Source of the DNA: Campylobacter blaseri
GTDB lineage: Bacteria; Campylobacterota; Campylobacteria; Campylobacterales; Campylobacteraceae
DNA length: 64,000 nucleotides
Direction: 5' to 3'
Assembly: GCF_013201895.1 (NCBI RefSeq)
Contig: NZ_CP053841.1
Location: 1,488,001 to 1,552,000 of the forward strand
Shown one piece after another: positions 38,935-48,523 of this stretch. Each line of letters starts with the position of its first letter. Within the stretch, counting starts at the first letter, position 1. The position numbers and the translations under genes were made by a program. The notes beneath the pieces are model-generated. The model was given only the letters and a program-made list of their open reading frames with translations, was not told the DNA's origin and did no database searches.

Positions 38935-41900
38935 TTAGAATTTAAACTCTACGCCTAAATTTAACCCTGTTTCTTTTCTTTCTCCTAGCATTTGATAAAC
39001 ACCAAAGTCAAAAGTTGTTAAAGATGTTGGGTTGTAGATAAAGCCTACACCTGCTCCACCACTAAAGCCACTATTTTTTAAAGATATTCCATCTTTTACA
39101 TTAGCTTTAGCTTTTCCTGCAAATTCATACTCTAGTTTTAAATCAATAAATGGTTTAAATGCAGTATTTATATAAGCTAATCTTGAATCAAATTTTGCTC
39201 TGTGTGAAGTTATGCTATTAATTTTATAGTTTGCATCTAAAACCTTAGCATTTCCACCATCTATGTATCCATAAACATATCCTAGTCTATTGTTTAACTC
39301 TATGTTGTTATTTAGTGTAGTTTTGTATCCTGCACCTATACCAACGCCATAATATGTTGAGTTATATTTGTATGATACATCTTTTGATCCTACTATATCC
39401 ATTTTTGCATCATATTTGTTTTTCATTCTACCAGCTTTGGCAAATCCGTCCATATAGATATTGTTATCCATATAAACTCTTGCTAACACACCACCACCAT
39501 AAGCATTTACTTTACCATCTGATTTAGTTTTATTGATATTTCCATCATAATCACCATAACCATATTCAAAGAATGCTCCAACTAGGTAGTTATCTTTAGC
39601 TTTTGCTATACCTGCTGTAAGTGTTAAGCCTTTTGTATCAACATCACCTGCTGATTGGTTTAGTTTGTAGCCATTTAAATATGCAAAAGGTATTATGCCT
39701 TCATTATCTGTTATCCTTTGTTCTATATCAATAAATGCTCTATCCATCAAAGTATTACTTAGCTTAGAGTTTAAAGCTAGTCCTGCTGTTGGGGTTGAAA
39801 GGATTGAGTAAGAAGCTGGGCTAACTTTTTTATTTGGTGTTGTGCCTGGTTTGCTTGGATTGTTTGGTTTTGGAGGTGTTGGAACACTTGGATTATTTGG
39901 GTTTGGTTGATCTGGATCAGGAGTTGGAGCAACAGCTATAAGATTACCATTTGCAGTGATAACTAAATTTCTATTAGCTTCTACCACTGGGGAATTAAAT
40001 TTTTGAGTTATTATAACAAATGGATCATCTGTTGATACAGTATTTGTAGTTATTTTATCTGCCTTAAGTTTTCCGTCCTTTTTTGATATTAAAGTTAATT
40101 TATTATCTTTTTTGATGTCTGGTTCATTTCCTTTTTCAACTAATATATTAATATTAGAACCACTAATATTTGTATCTTCTTTTGTTGTTAGTATTAAAAG
40201 CTTATCATTATTAACTACATCTTTACCTAAATAGAAATTATAGTTTTTAAAGTTAGCAACATTTTGTGCTTTTATATTTTTACCCATTATGTCAAGACTG
40301 GTATTATTTGATACTATTTCAACTTTTTTAGCACTGTATTCAGGATTATGATAGCCAAGTAGCTCACTATTAACACTTAAGCCATTGCCCTTTAAAACTA
40401 CTTTATTTCCAGTTCCTATATTTACTTTATATTTTTCAGCAGGTATATTTTGCCCCCATGCATCAATGTGAACAGCAGTTATTGCTCCTTTGTAGTAATC
40501 ATTATCTGAATTAAGTTTTACATATTTAAATTTACCACTTCCACTATCTTCTAAAATAAGTTTGTTGTTTTCTATAACTATATTTTTATCTATAAAATCC
40601 TCCCCTGCAACAGCGACAGCTGTTAATGTTTGAGTTTGGATATCAGAGTCCTTTATATGTATAGTATTACCTTTTAAATCTCCAATAGCTGCAGAACCAC
40701 CATAAATTCCAAAAGCTTTTAACTTTGAATTTTCAATGGATATTTTATTACCCAAAGCTCCTTTGTTGCCATGAGAAAATTTGATATTGTGATCTACATG
40801 ATCTAATTCCAATGAACTATTTGATATAGTAAGTTTGTTGTTGCTAGAGATTTTGTTATCAGCTACTAAAAATTCTAACCCATTGATAGATTTTAGTTTA
40901 GAGTTAGAGATATTTATAGTTGAGTTAGAGATATTTCCTTCATCAGAATAACCTATACTAATTTCACTTTTACTACTTTCTAAATTAGAACTATCTATAT
41001 TTAAAATATTATTTTTATTATTACCAACCGTAGCTGCCAAAACAATACCTCCAGTTTTTGAAGTAATATTGCTATCTTTTAGTTTAATTGTATTATTACT
41101 CAATAAACCAGATGTTCCTAATAGAACAACACTAACATTACTTAAAATTTTAGAATTTGAGATATCAATAACATTACCTTTATAGTCTCCCCCTTCAACT
41201 GGTTCATAGAATTCTTTGCCTTCATCACTAACTTTTTTAAGTTCTGGAGTTAGTATAGAAAGAAATTTATCACTTTGTAAAGTAGAACCACTTATATTTA
41301 CTTTATTGTTTAAGGCATTTTTTTTTGTTGAAATAGCATAAATGTCTTCATTTGCTTTTATGTTAGAATTTGATATATCTAGCTTAGCTTTAGAAATATT
41401 GCCATGTTCAGTGCCTATAAGATCAATACTTGTAGCTGCAGTTAGCTTTGAATCATTAATGGTCATATTATTTGAGTTAGATGTATCATTAGTAAAAAAC
41501 AGCGATATGTCATACTCATCATCATTTTCAGGATTGCTTGGTTTTGTTGTAGTAAATTTAACTTTATTTAAATTAAGTGTATTTCCCTCAAATGGCTTTG
41601 CTGTATATCCATCTTCAACACCGCTTGTTCCTACAGCTAAAACACCTCTAGTCTCTGCTATAGTGTTTGTGATATTTACAGTATTATCTTTTACTGCTTC
41701 TTTTTTTGAAGTTAACAACACAAATATTCTATTATCTTTAAATTCGGAGTCTGAAATGTTGATTGTGTTATTTACTATATCTCCTTCTGAGTAATTGACC
41801 AAATCAACTTTATTAAGTTTTGAATTTTCTATATTTAAATTTATATTATTAATATTAGCATTTGGACTTTGTTGCACGATGCCTAGTGTGATAGCTTTTG

Positions 41901-42276
41901 TGTTTTCAGTATCTTCTAAATTTTTAATTGTGAAAGTTTTGTTTTTAATATTTTTAGTTGAAGTAGAATTTTCTATATCAAAATAAATTCCATTTTTATA
42001 GAAAAAATTAAATTTTTCTTGATTATTGCCAATTATCTTGTCTTTATAGCTTTGATAATTTTGGTTGCTGAGTTTGGATACTTTGCCATCCATATCCCAA
42101 ATAGCAGGTTTATCTAAAGTTCCATCATTTCCTTCAAAATAACTACCTTCAACAGCGCCAAAAGCACTACTTGTTAAAATAGCAAGGGCAATTAAGCTAT
42201 ATTTAAGCCTGCCTCCCCCCCCCCCCGCACATGAGTGTGGCATATTGCTAGCACTTTGTTTGCTAAGCTTAGACAT
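38935..42276 (-). CDS. phase-variable type V autotransporter adhesin
   Basis: 1113 residues. Extended signal region with a Gly-rich stretch from a G12 tract (Gly18-22), hydrophobic core, cleavage near SSAFG/A (residue 40). The passenger (about 45-800) is a long beta-helix of irregular NxxxI-I-NSxL repeats, a pectate-lyase/AIDA-type stalk. A Pro/Asn-rich linker (about 795-830) leads to the C-terminal beta-barrel (about 840-1113), ending in EFKF with terminal Phe. It would be exported by its own barrel and BAM. In frame (ON) here. A strong AAAGGAG precedes the start. Confidence 0.93.
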   Translation of the reverse strand: MSKLSKQSASNMPHSCAGGGGGRLKYSLIALAILTSSAFGAVEGSYFEGNDGTLDKPAIWDMDGKVSKLSNQNYQSYKDKIIGNNQEKFNFFYKNGIYFDIENSTSTKNIKNKTFTIKNLEDTENTKAITLGIVQQSPNANINNINLNIENSKLNKVDLVNYSEGDIVNNTINISDSEFKDNRIFVLLTSKKEAVKDNTVNITNTIAETRGVLAVGTSGVEDGYTAKPFEGNTLNLNKVKFTTTKPSNPENDDEYDISLFFTNDTSNSNNMTINDSKLTAATSIDLIGTEHGNISKAKLDISNSNIKANEDIYAISTKKNALNNKVNISGSTLQSDKFLSILTPELKKVSDEGKEFYEPVEGGDYKGNVIDISNSKILSNVSVVLLGTSGLLSNNTIKLKDSNITSKTGGIVLAATVGNNKNNILNIDSSNLESSKSEISIGYSDEGNISNSTINISNSKLKSINGLEFLVADNKISSNNKLTISNSSLELDHVDHNIKFSHGNKGALGNKISIENSKLKAFGIYGGSAAIGDLKGNTIHIKDSDIQTQTLTAVAVAGEDFIDKNIVIENNKLILEDSGSGKFKYVKLNSDNDYYKGAITAVHIDAWGQNIPAEKYKVNIGTGNKVVLKGNGLSVNSELLGYHNPEYSAKKVEIVSNNTSLDIMGKNIKAQNVANFKNYNFYLGKDVVNNDKLLILTTKEDTNISGSNINILVEKGNEPDIKKDNKLTLISKKDGKLKADKITTNTVSTDDPFVIITQKFNSPVVEANRNLVITANGNLIAVAPTPDPDQPNPNNPSVPTPPKPNNPSKPGTTPNKKVSPASYSILSTPTAGLALNSKLSNTLMDRAFIDIEQRITDNEGIIPFAYLNGYKLNQSAGDVDTKGLTLTAGIAKAKDNYLVGAFFEYGYGDYDGNINKTKSDGKVNAYGGGVLARVYMDNNIYMDGFAKAGRMKNKYDAKMDIVGSKDVSYKYNSTYYGVGIGAGYKTTLNNNIELNNRLGYVYGYIDGGNAKVLDANYKINSITSHRAKFDSRLAYINTAFKPFIDLKLEYEFAGKAKANVKDGISLKNSGFSGGAGVGFIYNPTSLTTFDFGVYQMLGERKETGLNLGVEFKF
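42215..42226 (-). repeat. G12 homopolymeric tract in autotransporter signal region
   Basis: Twelve consecutive C on plus (G on coding). 11 G or 13 G give stops after 27 or 24 codons, before the hydrophobic core is completed. Confidence 0.93.
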
Positions 42277-42429
42277 TTTTTCTCCTTTAAATAAATTTGT
42301 GTAATTTTTGCATAATGTTTATTAAAATATAATTAAATGTTAATGTTAAATTTACTTTTTGCTTTATTTGCAATGGTTCAGTTTTGGGTTTATAAGTGTG
42401 TAGATAGATTATTTAAAGTGATAATGAAT

Positions 42430-42849
42430 TTACCACTTTATATATGTTTTGGCTTTTTTAATGTCATTAAATTTGATATCTAATTTTTTACCCTCTGTTT
42501 CAATGGTTAAAATTTCATCTTCAAATTTAAGGATTTTGCCTTCAAATTTTTCATTTGAATTTATTGTTATTTTTACAAACTCTCCAATGCTTTGTTCAAA
42601 ATGGTGTGGTTTTGTAAGCACTCTTTCAAGCCCAGGAGAACTTACTTCTAAAATATAGTCTCCACTAACAGGCGGTTCTACATCAAAAATAGGAGATAAA
42701 AGTCTACTTACTTTTTCACAATCATCTAAAGTAATGCCACCTTTTTTAGTTATATAAACTCTAAAAATAGTTCTTCCATTTTCACTAACTGTCTCTGTAT
42801 CGTATAAATTTACACCACATTCGGCAACTAGTGCTTCTAAATTAACCAT
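42430..42849 (-). CDS. rimP: ribosome maturation factor RimP
   Basis: 139 residues. Needed for 30S assembly. Typical GITLDDCEKVSRLLSPIFD segment, YILEVSSPGLERVL motif, and a C-terminal SH3-like part. It overlaps rbfA by 8 bp at the end of the infB-rbfA-rimP operon, as in C. jejuni. Confidence 0.93.
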   Translation of the reverse strand: MVNLEALVAECGVNLYDTETVSENGRTIFRVYITKKGGITLDDCEKVSRLLSPIFDVEPPVSGDYILEVSSPGLERVLTKPHHFEQSIGEFVKITINSNEKFEGKILKFEDEILTIETEGKKLDIKFNDIKKAKTYIKW

Positions 42850-43201
42850 TTTTATTTAAATCCTTACTAATTTTTTCAAACAAAATATCCATCTCATTTT
42901 GTTTTTCTAATCTATCATCAAATTCAAAATGAAATTTAGGGCTTCTAAACCAGCCCTCTGCCTCTTTGCAATAACTTTGAAGATAGCCATTTACCTTTTG
43001 TAATTTTGCTAAAACCTCTTTTTGCTCTTTTTCATCAAACATCATCTTATCAAGATATACAAAAGCATCATATCTTCCTCTTTTGCATTCTACATCAGTT
43101 ACACAAAGCCCTTTAAGCATAATATCATTTAAATTTGAAAGTGCCTCAGGAATTAACTGTTTTAAAACACTCTGGGTTCTAAGTCTTCTAATCTCACTCA
43201 T
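42842..43201 (-). CDS. rbfA: ribosome-binding factor A
   Basis: 119 residues. Small KH-fold factor for 16S maturation. Start RRLRTQSVLKQLIPEALS and the FHFEFDDRLEK segment match the family. The start overlaps the infB stop by one base (TAATG) and its end overlaps rimP by 8 bp. Confidence 0.9.
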   Translation of the reverse strand: MSEIRRLRTQSVLKQLIPEALSNLNDIMLKGLCVTDVECKRGRYDAFVYLDKMMFDEKEQKEVLAKLQKVNGYLQSYCKEAEGWFRSPKFHFEFDDRLEKQNEMDILFEKISKDLNKNG

Positions 43202-45969
43202 TATAAAGTTGCTTGTTCCTTGTTCTCTTTGAAACTTTCTATATAGTCTCCAACTTTCATATCATTATATCCTTCAATACCAACACCACACTCATAGCCT
43301 TTTGACACCTCTTTAACATCATCTTTAAAGCGTTTAAGTGAGCTAATATTTCCTTCAAATATAATAACACCTTCTCTAATAACTCTTATCTTAGCACCTC
43401 TTATAATACTTCCATCAGTTACCATACAACCAGCAATTTGTCCAACTTTTGGAACATTTATAACCTCTCTTACCTCAGCTTGACCAATCTCCTCTTCACT
43501 TATAATAGGACTCATTAGTCCGCCAAGTATAGTTTTAATATCATCAAGCATATTGTAAATTACATTATAAGTTTTTATCTCAACACCAATCTCTTTGGCT
43601 TTCTCTTTAACATCTCCAGTTGGTCTAACATTAAAGCCAAGTATAATTGAATTCTCACTTGCACTAGCTAGTGCCACATCATTTTGAGTTATGCCTCCAA
43701 CTCCACTATGTAAAATATTAACCTTAATCTCATCATTTCTTAATTTCTCTAAACTAGCTTTAATTGCCTCTAAACTACCTTGAACATCTGCTTTTACTAT
43801 AACAGGAAGAGTTTTAAGTTCACCTTCTGCTATTTTTGCACTAAGTTCATCAATTGTAACTTTAGTTGATTTTGAAAGCTCTTTTTGTCTTATATACTCT
43901 TGTTTTTTATTGGCATACTCTCTTGCTTCTTTATCACTTGCAACGCTTATTAAGGTCTCTCCAGCTTCTGGAACTTCACTAAGTCCAAGTACAACCCCGC
44001 ACTCTCCAGGTCTTATCTCTTTTAATATCTTACCCGCATCGTTTGTTAAAGCTCTCACTTTACCATAAGCAACACCTGCAACAACAGTATCTCCAACTTT
44101 TAAAGTACCATTTTCGACTATTACAGTAGCAACTGGGCCTCTTCCTTTTTGCAAAGAACTCTCAACGATAGTTGCTTTTGCCTCTCTTTTTGGATTAGCT
44201 TTAAGTTCTAAAAGATCAGCTTGTATTAAAACTACATCTAAAAGATCATCAATTCCAGTTCCTTTTAAAGCAGAGATAGGAACAAACTCATACTCTCCGC
44301 CCCATTCAACAGGCATAACTTCAAGTTCTGCAAGACCTGTTTTAACTAAATCAGGGTTTGCAGTTGGTTTATCCATTTTGTTTATAGCAATTATAAAAGG
44401 AACTCCTGCGGCTTTTGCATGAGCTACAGCCTCTTTGGTTTGCGGTTTTACACCATCATCAGCAGCAACTACAATGATAACAACATCAGTTATTTGTGCC
44501 CCTCTTGCTCTCATAGATGTAAAAGCTTCATGTCCAGGAGTATCTATAAATGTAATTTTTCTACCATTTCTTTCGACCATATATGCACCAACATGCTGGG
44601 TTATTCCACCTGCTTCACCGCTTGCAACTCTTGAGCTTCTAATGTAGTCCAACAGTGAAGTTTTTCCATGGTCAACATGCCCCATTATAGTTACCACGGG
44701 GGCTCTTTCTACTAGATTTTCATCAGATTCTTCACTTTCCTCATAAGCTTTAACATAGTCAAATTTTGCCTCTTCATCTACAATATTTACCTCTACATTA
44801 AACTCATCGGCTAAAATTTCAATAGCATCTTCATCTAAAAAGTCATTTTTAGTAGTCATCATTCCAAGCATGAATAGTTTTGATATGATCTCACTTGGCT
44901 GTTTATTTAGCTTATCGGCAAACTCATAAACTCTAATTTCTTTTGGTATATTAATAGATTCTATTATTTCAGTTTCTTCTTTTTTTACTGGTTTTTTGCG
45001 TTTTTTTCTAGACCCTCTGCTGATGCCTTTTTCATTATTAATAAAATTTTGAACAAAACCACCTTTATAATTAGTCTGTTTTTTTGGTTGTGGTTTTTGT
45101 TTTTCTTCTGCTTTGATTCCACTTAATGTAAGATCTGGCAATACAACCTCATCTTCATTTTCTAAAATAATTTCGCCCAAATCTCTATTATCTAAAATTT
45201 CTATTTTTTTAACATCGTCTTTTCTAGTAATAGGAGTTCTTTTTTGCTCTTTTTTCTTCTTTTTTAAATTTGATTCTGCGTTAGAAAAAATAGATTCTAA
45301 CCCAACATTCAATTTTTTAATTTTCTCTTTTTTAGATGGCGTAGTGGGAGTTTCTTCTGTCTTGTTTTTTCTTTTTTTTACAATTACAATGCCTCTTCTT
45401 TTTGCAAGAGTAGATGCAGCAAGGCTTTCACCTTTACTTTGAACCTCTTTTTCCTCTTCTGGCTCTTTGATTACTAATTCTTTTTTAACTTTTTTGACCT
45501 CATTAGTATTATCTTTTGAAATTTCTACTTTTACATCTACTTTTTTTACATCTTCTTTAGGTTTATCTACTTTTGTAGCAATATCTTCTTTTTTAACTTT
45601 TGGTTCTTTTATAGCCAACTCTTTTTTGACCTCATTAGTATTATCTTTTGAAATTTCTACTTTTACATCTACTTTTTTTACATCTTCTTTAGGTTTATCT
45701 TTTATAATTTTCTCTTTTTTATTTATCTCTTTAGTAGATTTTTTAGGCGTTTGCTCTGCTTTTTTGGGTTCTTTTTTGGATTTTATCAGTGGCGCTTCTG
45801 GCAGTTTACCAGTTTTGACATAATTATATATATTTGTTGCCTCTTCCACACTAACTCTACTATTTCCTGTTTTAATCTTTACAAGACCCATTTCATGAGC
45901 TTTTTCTATTATCTCTTTATTACTATAACCAAGCTCAGCTGCTATTTCACTTATTCGAACATCTGCCAT
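43201..45969 (-). CDS. infB: translation initiation factor IF-2
   Basis: 922 residues. N-terminal IF2-N domain (about 1-55), a long Lys/Glu-rich linker that contains a perfect 78-bp direct repeat, a second IF2-N-like segment, then the G domain with GHVDHGKT (about 432-439), [14 protein letters not shown], and the C-terminal domains. Delivers initiator tRNA to the 30S subunit. It overlaps ylxR by 23 bp. Confidence 0.97.
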   Translation of the reverse strand: MADVRISEIAAELGYSNKEIIEKAHEMGLVKIKTGNSRVSVEEATNIYNYVKTGKLPEAPLIKSKKEPKKAEQTPKKSTKEINKKEKIIKDKPKEDVKKVDVKVEISKDNTNEVKKELAIKEPKVKKEDIATKVDKPKEDVKKVDVKVEISKDNTNEVKKVKKELVIKEPEEEKEVQSKGESLAASTLAKRRGIVIVKKRKNKTEETPTTPSKKEKIKKLNVGLESIFSNAESNLKKKKKEQKRTPITRKDDVKKIEILDNRDLGEIILENEDEVVLPDLTLSGIKAEEKQKPQPKKQTNYKGGFVQNFINNEKGISRGSRKKRKKPVKKEETEIIESINIPKEIRVYEFADKLNKQPSEIISKLFMLGMMTTKNDFLDEDAIEILADEFNVEVNIVDEEAKFDYVKAYEESEESDENLVERAPVVTIMGHVDHGKTSLLDYIRSSRVASGEAGGITQHVGAYMVERNGRKITFIDTPGHEAFTSMRARGAQITDVVIIVVAADDGVKPQTKEAVAHAKAAGVPFIIAINKMDKPTANPDLVKTGLAELEVMPVEWGGEYEFVPISALKGTGIDDLLDVVLIQADLLELKANPKREAKATIVESSLQKGRGPVATVIVENGTLKVGDTVVAGVAYGKVRALTNDAGKILKEIRPGECGVVLGLSEVPEAGETLISVASDKEAREYANKKQEYIRQKELSKSTKVTIDELSAKIAEGELKTLPVIVKADVQGSLEAIKASLEKLRNDEIKVNILHSGVGGITQNDVALASASENSIILGFNVRPTGDVKEKAKEIGVEIKTYNVIYNMLDDIKTILGGLMSPIISEEEIGQAEVREVINVPKVGQIAGCMVTDGSIIRGAKIRVIREGVIIFEGNISSLKRFKDDVKEVSKGYECGVGIEGYNDMKVGDYIESFKENKEQATL
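45491..45700. repeat. 78-bp direct repeat in the infB linker
   Basis: Copies 45491-45568 and 45623-45700 appear identical, 132 bp apart start to start (44 codons). Recombination between them would keep the reading frame and delete 44 residues of the linker. Confidence 0.9.
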
Positions 45970-46201
45970 CTAAGACACTCTCCTTTAGTTTTTCTAAATT
46001 TATATTTTTTATAAATTTAGATATTGATTTTTTTAAAATTTTATCATTTTCTTTAATACATAAATCACATAGGTAAAAACTTCTTCCACTATCGTTTTTA
46101 ATAGCATTGAAATTATTAATTTTAAATCTATAAAGTTTTTTTTGTTCAAACTTCCCCTTACAAATTATACATGTTCTAACAGGGTAATTTTTCTTATTCA
46201 T
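45947..46201 (-). CDS. YlxR-family RNA-binding protein (DUF448)
   Basis: 84 residues. Conserved [11 protein letters not shown] and [11 protein letters not shown] segments. YlxR is thought to be a nucleic-acid-binding modulator next to infB. It sits between thrB and infB in the same operon. Confidence 0.85.
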   Translation of the reverse strand: MNKKNYPVRTCIICKGKFEQKKLYRFKINNFNAIKNDSGRSFYLCDLCIKENDKILKKSISKFIKNINLEKLKESVLDGRCSNK

Positions 46202-46228
46202 CCATTATATCTTTTTTTTCTTATATTT

Positions 46229-47116
46229 TTAACTTTTTGTTAATATTTTAAAGCCTATATTGTCAAAATCTATAATTTCAACTCTAAAATCTTTAAATTT
46301 GCTACGTAATTTTTCTTGTAAATTAATAGAATCTTCTTTATATGCTATATTTAAAAAAGATGAACCACTACCAGAAAGTGTACTCATTAAAGAGCCATTT
46401 TCATAAGCTAATTTTTTAACATCAAATAACTCAGGTAAATTTTTCATTCTAATATCTTCGTGGAATTTATCTTTTGCTGTTATTTTTAAATTATCGTAGT
46501 CTTGTTTAATAAAGCAGCTTGTCAAAAAAGAAGAGTATGCTACATTTAAAACACTATCTTTTGCTGTATAATGCTTAGGAAGTTTTGCTCTTGATTTATT
46601 TGTAGACATAGGTTTATTTGGTATAACAACTATAGCTTGTATCTTATCACTTAATTGTGCTTTTTGAGTATATACTTTAAAATCATCTATTATGCTAACT
46701 GTAAAGCCTCCAAATACTGCTGGAGCAATATTATCTGGATGGTTTTCATAAGTCAATGCCTTGTTTAAAATAGTCTCTTTTTTTACCTTAAATCCAGCCA
46801 TCTCATAAGCAGAAGCTATAGCTCCAATTATCACAGAAGAACTACTTCCAAGACCTCTTGATAATGGAATATTATTTAAAAAATTGAACTTAAAATTATC
46901 AGTTTTTCCTGTTAATTCTAAATAAATTTCATTAAATATTTTCACAAAAGTATTATTTTTTTTAAGATATATATTATTACACCCTTCTCCTTTAATGGAT
47001 ATGGAGGTTATTTTTTGCCTAGTTATTTCTACTTTATTATAAAGCTTTAAGCTAAGACCTAAAACATCAAATCCTGGTCCTAAATTTGCACTAGTTGCTG
47101 GAACTATAATATTCAT
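46229..47116 (-). CDS. thrB: homoserine kinase
   Basis: 295 residues. Phosphorylates homoserine in threonine synthesis. GHMP fold: N-terminal VPATSANLGPGFDVLG, ATP loop PLSRGLGSSSS near 85-95, and C-terminal STLSGSGSSFLNI. It follows the tsaB-like gene by 5 bp. Confidence 0.95.
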   Translation of the reverse strand: MNIIVPATSANLGPGFDVLGLSLKLYNKVEITRQKITSISIKGEGCNNIYLKKNNTFVKIFNEIYLELTGKTDNFKFNFLNNIPLSRGLGSSSSVIIGAIASAYEMAGFKVKKETILNKALTYENHPDNIAPAVFGGFTVSIIDDFKVYTQKAQLSDKIQAIVVIPNKPMSTNKSRAKLPKHYTAKDSVLNVAYSSFLTSCFIKQDYDNLKITAKDKFHEDIRMKNLPELFDVKKLAYENGSLMSTLSGSGSSFLNIAYKEDSINLQEKLRSKFKDFRVEIIDFDNIGFKILTKS

Positions 47117-47121
47117 TAAAT

Positions 47122-47571
47122 CTAAACCGCCTCTATATTGTAAGATGGAAGTATATCATCACTTTTATTTAAATTCAATAAAGTATTAGGCAGTTTTAAT
47201 TCAACAGGTTCTATTTTTTTTAGTTTTATTTTTGAGTTTTCTAAAACAAAACTAAAATGTTTATTGGCTTTAATTGGATTGTTATCATTAAAATCGAAGC
47301 CACTTACTGCATATATATGACAATTTTTTGCAAGAGTAAAAGTTTTTAATATTATATATGAAACTTTAATTCCCATAAAACTACCTGGTCCATTTGTATA
47401 TATAATCTCTTCAATGTTGTATTTTTTATCTGCGTATTCAAGAGCTTCTATTAAAAACTCACTTGCTTTTTTATCATTAGAAGAGCTTTTTTCTATAAGC
47501 TTATTATCCTCATAAATTCCAACAAGTACAGGAGTTGTAAGAGAAAGTACTAAAATTTGAACTTTTTTAAT
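47122..47571 (-). CDS. tsaB: TsaB-like protein, apparent ATT start
   Basis: About 149 residues if begun at ATT (47571). The frame is open upstream of the only ATG (47376): VQILVLSLTTPVLVGIY is the TsaB N-terminal strand and hairpin, then EEIIYTNGPGSFMGIKV, the GPGSFTG-like loop. The frame's preceding stop is TAA of lpxC (47583). GGAAG stands 4 nt before the ATT. There is no ATG, GTG or TTG in between. TsaB is a partner of TsaD in t6A tRNA modification. Its position between lpxC and thrB matches C. jejuni. A gene finder would call only the C-terminal 84 residues. Confidence 0.75.
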   Translation of the reverse strand: MKKVQILVLSLTTPVLVGIYEDNKLIEKSSSNDKKASEFLIEALEYADKKYNIEEIIYTNGPGSFMGIKVSYIILKTFTLAKNCHIYAVSGFDFNDNNPIKANKHFSFVLENSKIKLKKIEPVELKLPNTLLNLNKSDDILPSYNIEAV

Positions 47572-47580
47572 AAGACTTCC

Positions 47581-48468
47581 TTATGCAAAAACCTGAGAAT
47601 ACTCTTTTATTAGTTCACTGTTAAGCGTTACAATTTCATAGTTTTTAGAATCACTTAGTATGGCTAAAGTTAATTTGTGATTTAAATCATGACTTCCTGC
47701 AAATGCTGTATAATCTCCAACAACAGGCATTCCCATAAGAGCCAAATCTCCTATAGCATCTAAAATTTTATGTCTTACAAACTCATCTTCAAACCTGAGA
47801 CCTTCTGGATTTAAAATTCTATTATCATCTATAACAACAGCATTTTCCAAACTTCCACCGAGTGCTAAATTTTTAGATCTAAGCATCTGAACATCTTTTA
47901 AAAAGCCAAATGTTCTAGCTCTTGAAATTTCATTAATATAGTTATTTTTAGAAAATTCAAAAACATAGTTTTGATAGCCTATAATAGGATGATTAAATTT
48001 AATTGAATAGTCAAATTTAGGATTTTTAGAAGGTGTCATTTTAACAAATTTGTTACCCTCTTTTACTTCAACTTCTCTTTTAATAATCATAGCTTTTTTA
48101 TTAGCATCTAGCTCTTTTATATTAGCCTCATCAAGCATCATACAAAAACTTATAGAACTTCCATCCATTATAGGAATTTCGTTTGCATCTAAAACTATTC
48201 TAATATTATCAATTCCATAACCATTTATTGCACTTAAAAGATGTTCTATAGTTGATATAAAAACCCCATTTTGATTTCCTACAACAGTAGCCATCTGAGT
48301 ATTTATAACACTAGAAGGATTAGCTTTTATGCTAATGCCTACATCTTTTCTATAAAATACAATTCCTAAATCAGCCTCTAAAGGCTCAAGGACTATTTTT
48401 ATAGGTTCTCCCTTGTGAAGACCTATTCCAACGCCCTCTATTTTATTCGCTATTGTTTTTTGTTTCAA
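47581..48468 (-). CDS. lpxC: UDP-3-O-acyl-N-acetylglucosamine deacetylase
   Basis: 295 residues. First committed step of lipid A synthesis. Zinc ligands and catalytic residues are in ISTIEHLLSAI (His) and RHKILDAIGDLAL (His, Asp), and AGSHDLNHKL is the final motif. The start is TTG (48468) with AAAGGGAT 4 nt upstream. The tsaB-like gene follows after 9 bp. Confidence 0.95.
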   Translation of the reverse strand: MKQKTIANKIEGVGIGLHKGEPIKIVLEPLEADLGIVFYRKDVGISIKANPSSVINTQMATVVGNQNGVFISTIEHLLSAINGYGIDNIRIVLDANEIPIMDGSSISFCMMLDEANIKELDANKKAMIIKREVEVKEGNKFVKMTPSKNPKFDYSIKFNHPIIGYQNYVFEFSKNNYINEISRARTFGFLKDVQMLRSKNLALGGSLENAVVIDDNRILNPEGLRFEDEFVRHKILDAIGDLALMGMPVVGDYTAFAGSHDLNHKLTLAILSDSKNYEIVTLNSELIKEYSQVFA

Positions 48469-48523
48469 TGTTATCCCTTTATTTCTGTCACTATTATACC
48501 TATTTATGGTAAATAAAAATAGT

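Noticed and set aside
47122-47376. 84-residue gene starting at ATG 47376
   Set aside because: The frame continues upstream with conserved TsaB residues to the lpxC stop, so this ATG is internal.
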